Assembly (NCBI RefSeq): GCF_014203155.1
Contig: NZ_JACHIK010000003.1
Span: forward strand, 310,001 to 374,000
Origin: Shinella fusca
Lineage (GTDB): Bacteria; Pseudomonadota; Alphaproteobacteria; Rhizobiales; Rhizobiaceae
Direction of reading: 5' to 3'
Length of the DNA stretch: 64,000 nucleotides
Below are positions 18,276-26,476 of the stretch, in pieces; the stretch's first letter is position 1; every line of letters starts with the position of its first letter. The position numbers and the translations under genes are program-made. Under the pieces are notes generated by a model. The model had not been told where the DNA came from and ran no database searches. It was given only the letters and a program-made list of their open reading frames with translations.

Positions 18276-19175
18276 TCAGAAAGGCCCGCGGCGCAGCGCC
18301 CGCCACATCCACCATTGCCGCCGCCACTGTGCGGGCTGGAGCGGACGGTCGAGCGCGGCCGCCCCGGCCCGCTCCGCAGCGTCGAGGATCGGCCGCACGA
18401 GCGCCACCGTGAGGAAGGCCGCGCGATTCTCCGGTGCGATGCCGCCCGCGGCCCGCGCCTTCGCCAGATGCTCGCGGCCGAGGCCGACGAAGGCTTCGAC
18501 GGCGCGGGCGGCCGCCTGGCCGTCGCTGCCGTCGATGAGCGCTTCGGGCGAAAGGCCGGTGGCGGCCAGAAGATCGCCCGGCAAATAGACCTGCCCGCGC
18601 TGGCGGTGGATCGGCAGCATCAGGAGGCTGCCGGCAACCGTCTGCGCCACGCCGGCATGGCCGGCGGCCACGGCCGACTGCGGCGCCTTCTGCGGGTCCA
18701 GCACGAGGCTTGCAAGCTGGATGAGGGCCGAGGCCGTCTCCCCGGCATAGCCTTCCAGCGCCGGGCGGCTTTCCATCGGATCGTTGTAGAGATCGAAGAT
18801 GCGCGCCTCGATCATGTCCGTCAGCACGGCGACCGGCAGGCGATGCTCGGCGATGCAGGCAAGCAGCCCCGCGGCGAGCGGATTGGCCGCCGCGTCGCCG
18901 TCCGGCTTGCCCTCCAGGAGATCGCGCCACCATTGCAGGCGGATCTCGCCGGGCAGCGCCTCGCGCACCACGTCGCGCACGCGGGCGATCTCGGCATAAA
19001 AGGCGTAGAGCGCGGCGAGCGCGCCGCGTTTTTCCTCCGGCGCCAGCAGGCAGGCGAGATAGCGGTCGCGGTCCGTGTCGCGGAGTGCGGCAAGGCAATG
19101 CGCGTAATTGGCTTCTTTCTTGTCAGTCACGTCGGAAAACCGTCTTCGGGAATGGCTTGCAGCCGGATGCGTCAC
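18276..19175 (-). CDS. Phytoene/squalene synthase family protein (NDUFAF6-like)
   Basis: A 299-residue protein of the all-helical isoprenoid synthase fold. The first motif region reads LYAFYAEIARVRDVV, where the canonical aspartate-rich DxxxD is degenerate (E-I-A-R-V-R-D), and IRLQWWRDLL follows. This matches the alphaproteobacterial homologues of NDUFAF6, a mitochondrial complex I assembly factor, more than true carotenoid enzymes, and there are no crt or hpn genes nearby. The start could be the first ATG (used here) or a GTG at 19130. It overlaps the Mth938-family gene by 4 bp, itself overlapping secDF. Confidence 0.8.
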   Translation of the reverse strand: MTHPAASHSRRRFSDVTDKKEANYAHCLAALRDTDRDRYLACLLAPEEKRGALAALYAFYAEIARVRDVVREALPGEIRLQWWRDLLEGKPDGDAAANPLAAGLLACIAEHRLPVAVLTDMIEARIFDLYNDPMESRPALEGYAGETASALIQLASLVLDPQKAPQSAVAAGHAGVAQTVAGSLLMLPIHRQRGQVYLPGDLLAATGLSPEALIDGSDGQAAARAVEAFVGLGREHLAKARAAGGIAPENRAAFLTVALVRPILDAAERAGAAALDRPLQPAQWRRQWWMWRALRRGPF

Positions 19176-19558
19176 ACGGCGATGAGCGCGGCGGCGACCG
19201 CGCGGTTTTCGGCCAGCATGACATTGAACGTGCGCACGGCCGCACCCGTGCTCATCGGGTCGGAAATGATCCGCCGCTCCTTCAGCGCCGCCTTCACCTC
19301 CGGCGGAAGGGGACGGATCTCCTTGCCGGTGCCGACGAGCAGCACCTCGATATCGCCCGCCTCATCCAGAACGCGACTGAGGTCGTCGAGGGTCAGCGAA
19401 CCGTCTTCCTGCTTCTCCCAGCCGTAGATGCCGGAGGGCAGGCACAGGATGGAGCCGCGGTGCGACATGTCGGCAAAGCGGAAGCCGCCATTGCCGTATG
19501 CGTCGATCGGCGCGCGGCCCGGAAAATGCGCCTGGCGGATTTCGATGCCTTTAGCCAT
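19172..19558 (-). CDS. Mth938-domain protein (NDUFAF3 homologue)
   Basis: A 128-residue protein starting at ATG 19558, eight bases inside the 3' end of secDF. It has the Mth938/DUF498 fold signature (IDAYGNGGFRFADMSHRGSI, EVLLVGTGKEIRPLPPEVKA). Mitochondrial NDUFAF3, a complex I assembly factor, is the eukaryotic member of the family. Overlaps with both neighbours imply translational coupling in a yajC-secDF-Mth938-synthase-like operon. Confidence 0.85.
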   Translation of the reverse strand: MAKGIEIRQAHFPGRAPIDAYGNGGFRFADMSHRGSILCLPSGIYGWEKQEDGSLTLDDLSRVLDEAGDIEVLLVGTGKEIRPLPPEVKAALKERRIISDPMSTGAAVRTFNVMLAENRAVAAALIAV

Positions 19559-22055
19559 GGGATTCCAGCTCCGTGGCCGGCCCCTTGCCGCCCTTGCCGG
19601 GGCGATAGCGCTCCGGGCGCAGGCGGAACAGGATGAGGACCGGCCCGGCAATGTAGATAGAGGAGATGGTGCCGATGGCCACCCCGAAGAGCAGCGTCAG
19701 CGCGAAGGTGCGGATCGCCTCGCCGCCGAAGACGGCGAGCGCGGCAAGCGCGATGAGGGTGGTCGCCGAGGTGAGCACGGTGCGCGAGAGCGTGCGGTTG
19801 ATCGCATCGTCGATCAGTACCGGCAGCGGCATCATCCGGAAATGCCGGAGATTCTCGCGAATGCGGTCGTAGACCACCATCGTGTCGTTCAGCGAATAGC
19901 CGGCGACCGCCAGCAGCGCCGCCACGGCGCTGATGTTGAACTCGATCTTCGCCAGCGCAAGGAAGCCGAGCGTGAAGAAGACGTCGTGCGCCAGCGAGAT
20001 GATCGCGCCGATGGCGAAATGCCATTCGAAGCGGATCCAGATATAGGCGACGAGGGCAAGGAGCCCCGCCACGAAGCCGAGCGTCGCCGTGTCGATCAGT
20101 TCGCCCGAGATCGCCGGCCCCACCACGTCCACCCGGCGGAAGTCGTAGTCGTCCTCCAGCTCGCCGCGCGCGACGAGCACGGAGGTCTGCTCGGCGTTCT
20201 CGCCCTCGCCCTGCGCCGTCAGCCGCACGACGGCGCGGCGCGGGTCGCTGGAATAGTCGACCCGCTGGACGTCGATGCCGGCGCCGGCAAGGCGGGCGGC
20301 GATGTCGAAGAGATCGGCCTCACCGGATTTCGCCTGGACCTCGGCCGCCGCGCCGCCGGTGAAATCGATGCCGACGCGCAGCTTGCCGGCGACGAGCAGG
20401 CCGGCGACGACCAGCGACAGTACCGCCGTCAGCAGGAAGATGCCGTTGCGCACCGCCATGAAGCGCAGGTTGAGCCTGTCGAACATCCCCGTGCGGACGC
20501 CCTTCGGCAGATGCGTCGCGCCGCTGCGGCCGAGCCAGAGGCGCACGAGGCGCTGCGTCACGCCGAACGTGGTGAAGAGCGTCGCAAGCAGGCCGATGCC
20601 GACCGCAAGCGCGAAGGCGCGCACCGGCGCAGCCGACAGCAGGAAGAGCACGGCGACGGCGATCAGCATGGTCGCGGAGGCGTCGAGCACCGTCGCGCGG
20701 GCACGGCCGAAGCCGGTGTCGACGGCCTCGGCGAGCGGCTGGCCGTTCTTCGTCTCCTCGCGGATGCGCTCGAAGATCAGCACGCTGGCGTCGACCGCGA
20801 TGCCCACCGTCAGCACGATACCGGCGATCATGGAGAGCGAGATCGGCACGCCGAAGAGCGCGAGCGCGGCGAGCGTCAGCAGCACGTTGAAGAAGAGCGA
20901 GGCGGAGGCGGCAAGGCCGAGCACGCCGTAGAAGAAGGTCATGAAGACGACGACCGCAGCGACGGCGACCGCCGGCGCAAGGGCGGCGGCGCCAACCGAG
21001 GTGGCGCCGAGAACGGGCTCTATCGAGCGCTCCTCCAGGATCGTCAGCGGCGCCGGCAGGGGGCCGCTTGCGATGACGCGCGCGAGGTTGGCCGCGCCCT
21101 CGGCGTCGAAATCGCCGGAAAGCCGGCCGACGCCGTCGGTGATCGCGCCCTTGATCTGCGATGTCGAGATGACCTGTCCGTCGAGCAGGATCGCGATGGT
21201 GCGGCCGCTGTTTTCCTGCGTGAAGGCGGCAAGCTTGGCGGCCGCTTCCGGGCGCAAGCGGAATTCGACGAAGGGCTCGCCGTTCGCCGCAGGCTCGGCG
21301 GAGGCGACGTCGGCTGCGGTAAAGAGATCGTCCTGCCGGACGAGATAGCCGACCGGCGGCTCGCCGACCGAATAGAGCACTTCGGAACCCGCCGGCGCCC
21401 CGTTCTCGATTGCCCTGTCGACCGGCATGCTCTCGTCGACGAGGCGGGCGGAAAGCCGGCCGACCTCGGCCAGCATGTCCTTGACGCGCTGCGGATCGGT
21501 GACGCCCGGCATGGAAACGACGATGCGGCCGCGCTCGCCGCGCGTGACGGCGACGGAGGGAATGCCGAGGCTTTCGACCCGGCGGCGCACCGCGTCCACC
21601 GCCTCCAGGGAGGCAGCGCCGGCAGCCCCCTCGACGGCGGCGTCCGGCAGGACGAGATGGAACTGGCCGGCCCCCGGCGTTTCGAGCGTGCCGAGGCCGA
21701 GGCCTTCGATTGCCTTGCGGGCGGCATCGGCGCGGTCTCCGGCCGTGACGGTCACGTCGACCGTGCTGCCGGCCCCGTTGAGATCGCCATAGGGAATGCG
21801 GGCAGCGCGCAGCTTGCTGCCGATCGTCTCCACCGCTGCGCGCAGCCGGTCGGCGGCCATTTCGCTGCGGGAGACTTCGAGGACGAGGCGGGAGCCGCCG
21901 GTGAGATCGAGGCCCGGCATGAGGCGGTGCGCCGTCATCCAGCCCGGCAGGCCGGCGGCGGTGCGCGCCGGCAGGAGGCTCGGCAGGACGACGAAAAGGC
22001 TCGCCACAAGGAGAAGCCAGAGAAGAAAGGTCTTCCAGCGGGCGGATTGCTGCAT
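19551..22055 (-). CDS. secDF: Fused protein translocase subunit SecDF
   Basis: An 834-residue fusion of SecD and SecF, RND-like inner-membrane proteins that use the proton gradient to pull substrates through SecYEG. The SecD half shows an N-terminal membrane helix, GLDLTGGSRLVLEV, the P1 head and the six-helix block with GVPISLSMIAGIVLTVGIAVDAS in pieces; the SecF half begins near FDRLNLRFMAVRNGIF and has GIDFTGGAAAEV and IAALLAVAGYSLNDTMVVYDR-like motifs. Fused forms occur in several lineages; many bacteria keep them separate. It lies 92 bp downstream of yajC. Confidence 0.96.
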   Translation of the reverse strand: MQQSARWKTFLLWLLLVASLFVVLPSLLPARTAAGLPGWMTAHRLMPGLDLTGGSRLVLEVSRSEMAADRLRAAVETIGSKLRAARIPYGDLNGAGSTVDVTVTAGDRADAARKAIEGLGLGTLETPGAGQFHLVLPDAAVEGAAGAASLEAVDAVRRRVESLGIPSVAVTRGERGRIVVSMPGVTDPQRVKDMLAEVGRLSARLVDESMPVDRAIENGAPAGSEVLYSVGEPPVGYLVRQDDLFTAADVASAEPAANGEPFVEFRLRPEAAAKLAAFTQENSGRTIAILLDGQVISTSQIKGAITDGVGRLSGDFDAEGAANLARVIASGPLPAPLTILEERSIEPVLGATSVGAAALAPAVAVAAVVVFMTFFYGVLGLAASASLFFNVLLTLAALALFGVPISLSMIAGIVLTVGIAVDASVLIFERIREETKNGQPLAEAVDTGFGRARATVLDASATMLIAVAVLFLLSAAPVRAFALAVGIGLLATLFTTFGVTQRLVRLWLGRSGATHLPKGVRTGMFDRLNLRFMAVRNGIFLLTAVLSLVVAGLLVAGKLRVGIDFTGGAAAEVQAKSGEADLFDIAARLAGAGIDVQRVDYSSDPRRAVVRLTAQGEGENAEQTSVLVARGELEDDYDFRRVDVVGPAISGELIDTATLGFVAGLLALVAYIWIRFEWHFAIGAIISLAHDVFFTLGFLALAKIEFNISAVAALLAVAGYSLNDTMVVYDRIRENLRHFRMMPLPVLIDDAINRTLSRTVLTSATTLIALAALAVFGGEAIRTFALTLLFGVAIGTISSIYIAGPVLILFRLRPERYRPGKGGKGPATELESHG

Positions 22056-22147
22056 CGCGATCTCGACTAATCCGGCGCCGGCGCCGGCTGAAAACCAGTC
22101 GGGCCGCCGGCCGGGGCAATTCTAACCCGGCCGCGCGGCAAGCCAAG

Positions 22148-22486
22148 CTATTCCTTGACGGGTTCGCCCTTGACGCGGACTTCGCTGACGCCGCCGCGCG
22201 TGACGCGCACGCGGGTGCCTTCGGCGATCTCGACTTCAAGCTCGTTGTCGTCGACGACCTTGGTGACCTTGCCGACGATGCCGCCGCCCACGACGACCTG
22301 GTCGCCGCGGCGGATGTTCTTCAGAAGCTCTTCGCGGCGCTTCATCGAGGCGCGCTGCGGGCGGATGATGAGGAAATACATCACCACGAAGATCAGCAGG
22401 AACGGCAGGATCGACATGAGAATGTCCGTGCCGCCCGCTGCCCCGCCGGGTGCCGCCGTCTGGGCGAAAGCCTCGGTAATGAACAT
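22148..22486 (-). CDS. yajC: Preprotein translocase subunit YajC
   Basis: A 112-residue single-pass membrane protein that associates with SecDF. The membrane helix (SILPFLLIFVVMYFLIIRPQ) is followed by the family-defining RPQ motif and a small beta-rich domain (IRRGDQVVVGGGIVGKVTKV). AAGGAG precedes the ATG. It is the first gene of the secDF operon and is divergent from the ATPase gene at 22655; the 168-bp gap must hold both promoters. Confidence 0.95.
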   Translation of the reverse strand: MFITEAFAQTAAPGGAAGGTDILMSILPFLLIFVVMYFLIIRPQRASMKRREELLKNIRRGDQVVVGGGIVGKVTKVVDDNELEVEIAEGTRVRVTRGGVSEVRVKGEPVKE

Positions 22487-22654
22487 CAGCTACTCCTTGA
22501 AATCTTGAATTTTCACGGCCCGAGCGGCCATTTCGGTTGCCGGAATATAGGCAAGCCGGGTCCTAATGCAACAGACGAGGGCGCGAAGCTCTCGTTTTCC
22601 AAGCACTTTCCCTCTTTTCGCGACCAGCCGACGCATGCTACCGGCGGGTAACGC

Positions 22655-23539
22655 ATGAGGAGAGAGACATTGCAGGAAGATCACGTCAAGCTGTTGCTGG
22701 CCGAAATCGGCCGCATCAACGCCGCGCTCGAGCGCCTCGCCGGCCCGGCGCCCGCCGTCAACGACTGGAACGCCTCGGACGTCTTCGTCTGGGCGCCGGC
22801 CCGCCTTCACGCCCAGCCGGTCAAGCGTCCGAACCGCATCGACATCGACCTCATCCGCGGCGTCGACCATGTGCGCGACATCCTCGTCGACAACACGGTG
22901 CGCTTCGCCCGCGGCCTGCCGGCCAACAACGTGCTCCTGTGGGGCGCGCGCGGCATGGGCAAGTCCTCGCTGGTCAAATCCGTCCATGCGCTCGCCGCGA
23001 AGGAGACGGAGAGCGGGCTAAAGCTGATCGAGGTGCACCGCGAGGACATCGCGACCCTGCCGGCGCTTCTCGACGTGCTGAAGGAAACGCCCTTCCCGGT
23101 CATCATCTTCTGCGACGACCTCTCCTTCGACCATGACGACACCTCCTACAAATCGCTGAAGGCGGCGCTCGACGGCGGCGTGGAAGGCCGGCCGGACAAC
23201 GTGCTGCTCTATGCCACCTCCAATCGCCGGCATCTCCTGCCGCGCACCATGATCGAGAACGAGCAGTCGACAGCCATCAACCCGTCGGAAGCCGTGGAAG
23301 AGAAGGTATCGCTTTCCGACCGCTTCGGCCTCTGGCTCGGCTTCTACAAGTGCAGCCAGGCCGAGTACCTGGAGATGATCGACGGCTATGCCGGCCATTT
23401 CGATCTCGATCTCCCGAAGGAGCAGCTTCACGCCGAGGCTCTCGAATGGTCGACCACCCGCGGCTCCCGCTCCGGCCGCGTCGCCTGGCAATACGTGCAG
23501 GACCTCGCCGGCCGGCTCGGCAAGCCACTGGCGAAATGA
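22655..23539 (+). CDS. DUF815-family AAA+ ATPase
   Basis: A 294-residue P-loop ATPase with Walker A in LLWGARGMGKSSLVKSV and Walker B-like VIIFCDDLSFD, followed by sensor residues in LLYATSNRRHLLP. This is the DUF815 family, commonly next to secDF/yajC in Rhizobiales. Function is unknown, though the fold suggests a remodelling ATPase. The first ATG is used; a TTG five codons later has a better purine-rich leader. Confidence 0.85.
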   Translation: MRRETLQEDHVKLLLAEIGRINAALERLAGPAPAVNDWNASDVFVWAPARLHAQPVKRPNRIDIDLIRGVDHVRDILVDNTVRFARGLPANNVLLWGARGMGKSSLVKSVHALAAKETESGLKLIEVHREDIATLPALLDVLKETPFPVIIFCDDLSFDHDDTSYKSLKAALDGGVEGRPDNVLLYATSNRRHLLPRTMIENEQSTAINPSEAVEEKVSLSDRFGLWLGFYKCSQAEYLEMIDGYAGHFDLDLPKEQLHAEALEWSTTRGSRSGRVAWQYVQDLAGRLGKPLAK

Positions 23540-23580
23540 GAATACCGGTTTGATCGTATCGTAGGGGATCGGCGAGCCTG

Positions 23581-23684
23581 CCTTCCCCTTTCCATTTCCC
23601 TCCCTCTTCTCCTTCCCCTTCTCCTTTCCATTTCCCGCCCTCTTCTCCTTCCCGTCCCTTCTCCTACCCCTACCCCCTTCTCCG
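23581..23684. repeat. Polypyrimidine tract with a 36-bp tandem repeat
   Basis: Over 100 bases are almost purely C and T on the plus strand. Within it a unit beginning CCTTTCCATTTCCC occurs twice with a 36-bp period (from 23587 and 23623), differing by one or two bases. It lies between the DUF815 gene and the palindromic repeat. No coding function is seen. Confidence 0.7.
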
Positions 23685-23685
23685 T

Positions 23686-23776
23686 CGTCATCCTCGGGCT
23701 TGACCCGAGGATCCATGCCACAAACCCAACGCGTGCCATGGGGCGTGGATGCTCGGGTCAAGCCCGAGCATGACGG
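23686..23776. repeat. Rhizobial palindromic intergenic repeat, copy 3
   Basis: Inverted arms CGTCATCCTCGGGCTTGACC and GCTCGGGTCAAGCCCGAGCA, separated by about 30 bp, match the elements at 1275-1350 and 10687-10840. It lies in the convergent gap between the DUF815 gene and the nlpD-like gene. Confidence 0.8.
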
Positions 23777-23780
23777 CAGA

Positions 23781-23816
23781 GGGAGAGGGAGAGGGAGAGG
23801 GAGAGGGAGAGGGAGA
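23781..23816. repeat. Hexanucleotide microsatellite (GGGAGA) x 6
   Basis: Six perfect GGGAGA copies in tandem follow directly after the palindromic repeat. Purine-rich on the plus strand, it mirrors the pyrimidine-rich tract on the other side of the palindrome. Copy number probably varies between isolates. It lies outside genes. Confidence 0.85.
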
Positions 23817-23827
23817 GAAAATGACGA

Positions 23828-23850
23828 AAGGCCCGGCATTGCCGGGCCTT
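23828..23850 (-). terminator. Intrinsic terminator of the NlpD-like gene
   Basis: Stem AAGGCCCGGCA/TGCCGGGCCTT with minimal loop. On the minus strand it continues into TTTCGTCATTTT. It lies 30 bp past the stop codon at 23880. Confidence 0.75.
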
Positions 23851-23879
23851 GTCTGTTCTGCAGCGGGCGGCGAGCCGGC

Positions 23880-25436
23880 CTATTCGAGATAGGTCATCGG
23901 GTTGACCGGGGTGGCGTTCTTGCGCACCTCGAAGTGGAGTTTCGGGCGGGTGGCGTTGCCGCTCATGCCCGAGACGGCGACGGTCTGGCCGCGCTGGATC
24001 TTCTGGCCGCGCTGCACGTTCAATTCGCCCGCATGGCCGTAGACCGTGACGGTGCCGTCGTCGTGGCGCACGAGCACGGCATTGCCGAGTTCCTTCAGGC
24101 TGCTGCCGGCATAGATGACCACGCCGTTCTCCGCCGCCTTGATGGGCGTGCCTTCCGGAACCGAGATATCGATGCCGTCGTTGCGGTTGCCGTCGACATT
24201 GGCGCCATAGGCGGCGATGACGGCGCCGCGCACCGGCCAGCGATACTTGCCGATGCCGGTCGATTCGGGAGCGTCCTCCGTCACGTCGGATTTCGCGGCC
24301 GCTTCCGTCACGGACACGGTCTTGACCGGGGCCTTGTAGGCTTCCGGCTTCTTCTCCGCCGTCTCGACCTTCTTGGCGACCGGCAGCGAGGCGGTCACGG
24401 TCTTGTCGGTCACGGCTTCCGCGCCGGCCGGGATCACCAGCGTCTGGCCGATGCGGATGGACGCCGTATCGAGACCGTTCGCCTTCTTCAGCGCCTCTAC
24501 CGAAACGCCGTTTGTGCGCGCGATCTTGGCGAGCGAATCGCCCGGCTGAACCTGGTAGCCGCCCTTGCCCTTGCCTTCGCCGGCATCGGCGAGGTTGGAG
24601 CTCGTCTGCCCGCCTTCGGCCTTCACCTTCTCGCGGGTCGACGTGCCGGGCAGGATGGCGACGTTCTGCTCGCCCTTGCGCTCGGGCGCCGGCAGCTTGC
24701 CGTCGACCTTCAGCGTGTGGTCCGTCGAGGCCTTGGCGGCGCTCGCGGTGGTGCTGAAGGTGGGGATGACGATCTTCTGGCCGGGCTCGGCATCGGACGA
24801 GCGCTTTAGCCCGTTGGCGGCGAGGATTTCCTTCTCCGGCACGCCGTAGCGCTTGGAGAGCGTCTTCACGCTCTCGCCCTGGCGCAGCATGACGACCGGT
24901 GCGTTCTGCGTCGACCAGCCCGCCTTGCTGCGGACGGTGGCGGTGGTGAGCGAATCGGTATCGGCCGGAACGGTCTTCGCTTTGCGCGGAAGCTCCTGCT
25001 CGAGCGCGGCGGTGCGCTCGGCCGAACGGCTTGCGCCGGCGGTCGGGTCGGCAAGCTCGCCGCGCTGGACGCTCATCGGCGTCGTTGCGAAGCGCGTGCC
25101 GGAACCGGCGGTGGTCGAGGTGTCGATCGGGTCGTAGGATACCGAGCCCTGATCGGGGAACGGCTGGTTCATCGCCTGCTCGCGCGAGCCCATCATCTGG
25201 CCGGTGGCGGCGTATTGCCCGCCGTTGCCGACGGTGCTGCGCGGAACCGGCTCCCGCCCGAAGAGCGTGCGGCGCGGAACCGAACTGGTCGTGATGTTAT
25301 CCTGATCGGAGCTGGAGAAGAGGCCGCCGAATCGGGAGACATCCGAGCTGCACCCCGTCGCGACGCTTGCCAGCAGGGCGGCCGCTACAAGGCGGGTCGC
25401 GGTCCTACCAAAACTCGGCGAAACACTCTTACGCAT
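23880..25436 (-). CDS. NlpD-like lipoprotein: two LysM domains and a degenerate LytM/M23 domain
   Basis: A 518-residue envelope protein. The N-terminus is a signal peptide ending in a lipobox (VATGC), so it is a lipoprotein. Two LysM peptidoglycan-binding repeats follow (VMLRQGESVKTLSKRYGV and YQVQPGDSLAKIARTNGV). The C-terminal LytM/M23 domain retains YGHAGELN and LHFEVR, but the first zinc ligand motif reads NDGID at about 419-423: asparagine stands where active peptidases have histidine. That is the pattern of E. coli NlpD (NKGID), an amidase activator with no hydrolase activity. A role in daughter-cell separation is therefore likely. surE, pcm and nlpD are linked in many Proteobacteria. 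Confidence 0.9.
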   Translation of the reverse strand: MRKSVSPSFGRTATRLVAAALLASVATGCSSDVSRFGGLFSSSDQDNITTSSVPRRTLFGREPVPRSTVGNGGQYAATGQMMGSREQAMNQPFPDQGSVSYDPIDTSTTAGSGTRFATTPMSVQRGELADPTAGASRSAERTAALEQELPRKAKTVPADTDSLTTATVRSKAGWSTQNAPVVMLRQGESVKTLSKRYGVPEKEILAANGLKRSSDAEPGQKIVIPTFSTTASAAKASTDHTLKVDGKLPAPERKGEQNVAILPGTSTREKVKAEGGQTSSNLADAGEGKGKGGYQVQPGDSLAKIARTNGVSVEALKKANGLDTASIRIGQTLVIPAGAEAVTDKTVTASLPVAKKVETAEKKPEAYKAPVKTVSVTEAAAKSDVTEDAPESTGIGKYRWPVRGAVIAAYGANVDGNRNDGIDISVPEGTPIKAAENGVVIYAGSSLKELGNAVLVRHDDGTVTVYGHAGELNVQRGQKIQRGQTVAVSGMSGNATRPKLHFEVRKNATPVNPMTYLE

Positions 25437-25588
25437 GAGACTCTACCCAATCGGTACGCTACTTGATGAGGACCGATTAAAGCGCGTTAGAGTTACTGCC
25501 CGGTTAAAACCGGACATTCGCCGTGGTTTTTTGATGAATTGATAACCATGGTGCGCCCGCACCGTGGCGAAAATCGGGGTGTCGCGGC

Positions 25589-26245
25589 TCAGAAGCTCGC
25601 CGTGTACATGCTGTCGGCGCGCGAGATGCGGCCGCTGACGCGGGCGGCATTTTCGAAGTCGCCCTGGCTCGGCCGGAAGATCGCCGAGATGGGCGTTGCG
25701 CGCCGCACCGTGGCCGCCGCACCGTCGGCGGCATTCTCCAGCGAGGCGTCGGGCGCCGTCATGTCGAGGGCGCTTTCGTTGTAGGCGATGGCGCGCAGGG
25801 CCGAGACCGCACGCTCGCGCGTGCCGGCATAGCGGGCGCTGCGCTGGTCCTGCGCCGGCATGCTGTCGTAATATTCGACATAGGCGCGCAGATAGGCTTT
25901 CCGGTCGCCCTCGTCGAGGAAATGGCCGTAGGCGGCGTATTCGCGCTTTTCGAGGTCGTCCGTGTCAAGATTGTTCCGCTCGGCTTCCGTCAGCGCCGGC
26001 TGACCGCTCGCCGTCTCTTCCCTGGCGACGCTGAGGACCAGAAGCGCATCGACCGACAGGCCGACATGGGCGGACGGATCGTAGCTGCCGCCGGCAAGCT
26101 GCGCGCCGGAAACGGCTTCGGTGCTCTCCTCGGCAGCCTTCCCCGCAGCCTTCGTCGCCAGGTAGGCGAGGCTGTCGCTGGTGGAACTGCTGGGGATGCG
26201 GTTCGAGACGTACATTTCCTTCTCCGTCGGAACGGCCGCATCCAT
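25589..26245 (-). CDS. Hypothetical protein, possible cell-cycle-regulated
   Basis: A 218-residue protein with no recognised domain. No signal peptide or membrane helix is seen; the sequence is acidic and helical (ALTEAERNNLDTDDLEKREY, FLDEGDRKAYLRAYVEYYDS). The longest start is given; the ATG at 26215 (MYVSNRIPSS) has GGAGAAGGA right upstream and may be the true one, giving 208 residues. A perfect CtrA-type box lies about 110 bp upstream of that start. It sits between pcm and the NlpD-like gene on the same strand. Confidence 0.65.
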   Translation of the reverse strand: MDAAVPTEKEMYVSNRIPSSSTSDSLAYLATKAAGKAAEESTEAVSGAQLAGGSYDPSAHVGLSVDALLVLSVAREETASGQPALTEAERNNLDTDDLEKREYAAYGHFLDEGDRKAYLRAYVEYYDSMPAQDQRSARYAGTRERAVSALRAIAYNESALDMTAPDASLENAADGAAATVRRATPISAIFRPSQGDFENAARVSGRISRADSMYTASF

Positions 26246-26324
26246 TGGAAATGCGGCGTCCTCAGTGGAAATTCCTGCTTCGCTACCGGCCTACGCCCCG
26301 AAACTTGCGCGAAGCTTACGCTGG

Positions 26325-26340
26325 TTAACAAATGGTTAAC
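26325..26340. promoter_or_regulatory. Putative CtrA-binding site
   Basis: The sequence TTAA-CAAATGG-TTAAC is an exact match to the CtrA consensus TTAA-N7-TTAAC, and because it is nearly palindromic it matches on both strands. It lies upstream of the 25589-26245 gene and downstream of nothing else that would use it. CtrA is the master cell-cycle regulator of alphaproteobacteria. Binding is inferred from the motif only. Confidence 0.55.
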
Positions 26341-26476
26341 GCGCTGTATTTGCATTGCTAATTCACGCGCCGCGTGCAGCGGGGCGCCTGGAGGCGCAGC
26401 ATTTTCCGGACAAAACGCAAGAAAGACTCAGCCCGCGGATGCCCGCTTCGGCGCAAAGCAACCGGAAGAGGAAGGA

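Noticed and set aside
18276-19175. Carotenoid or hopanoid biosynthesis gene
   Set aside because: The aspartate-rich motif is degenerate and no crt or hpn genes are linked; operon context supports the NDUFAF6-like branch.
19428-22070. 880-codon plus-strand frame opposite secDF
   Set aside because: Composition is the His/Arg/Asp-rich pattern of antisense GC-rich DNA and no domain is seen; secDF explains the region.
23781-23816. CRISPR-like array
   Set aside because: It is a simple uninterrupted hexamer microsatellite with no spacers and no cas genes.
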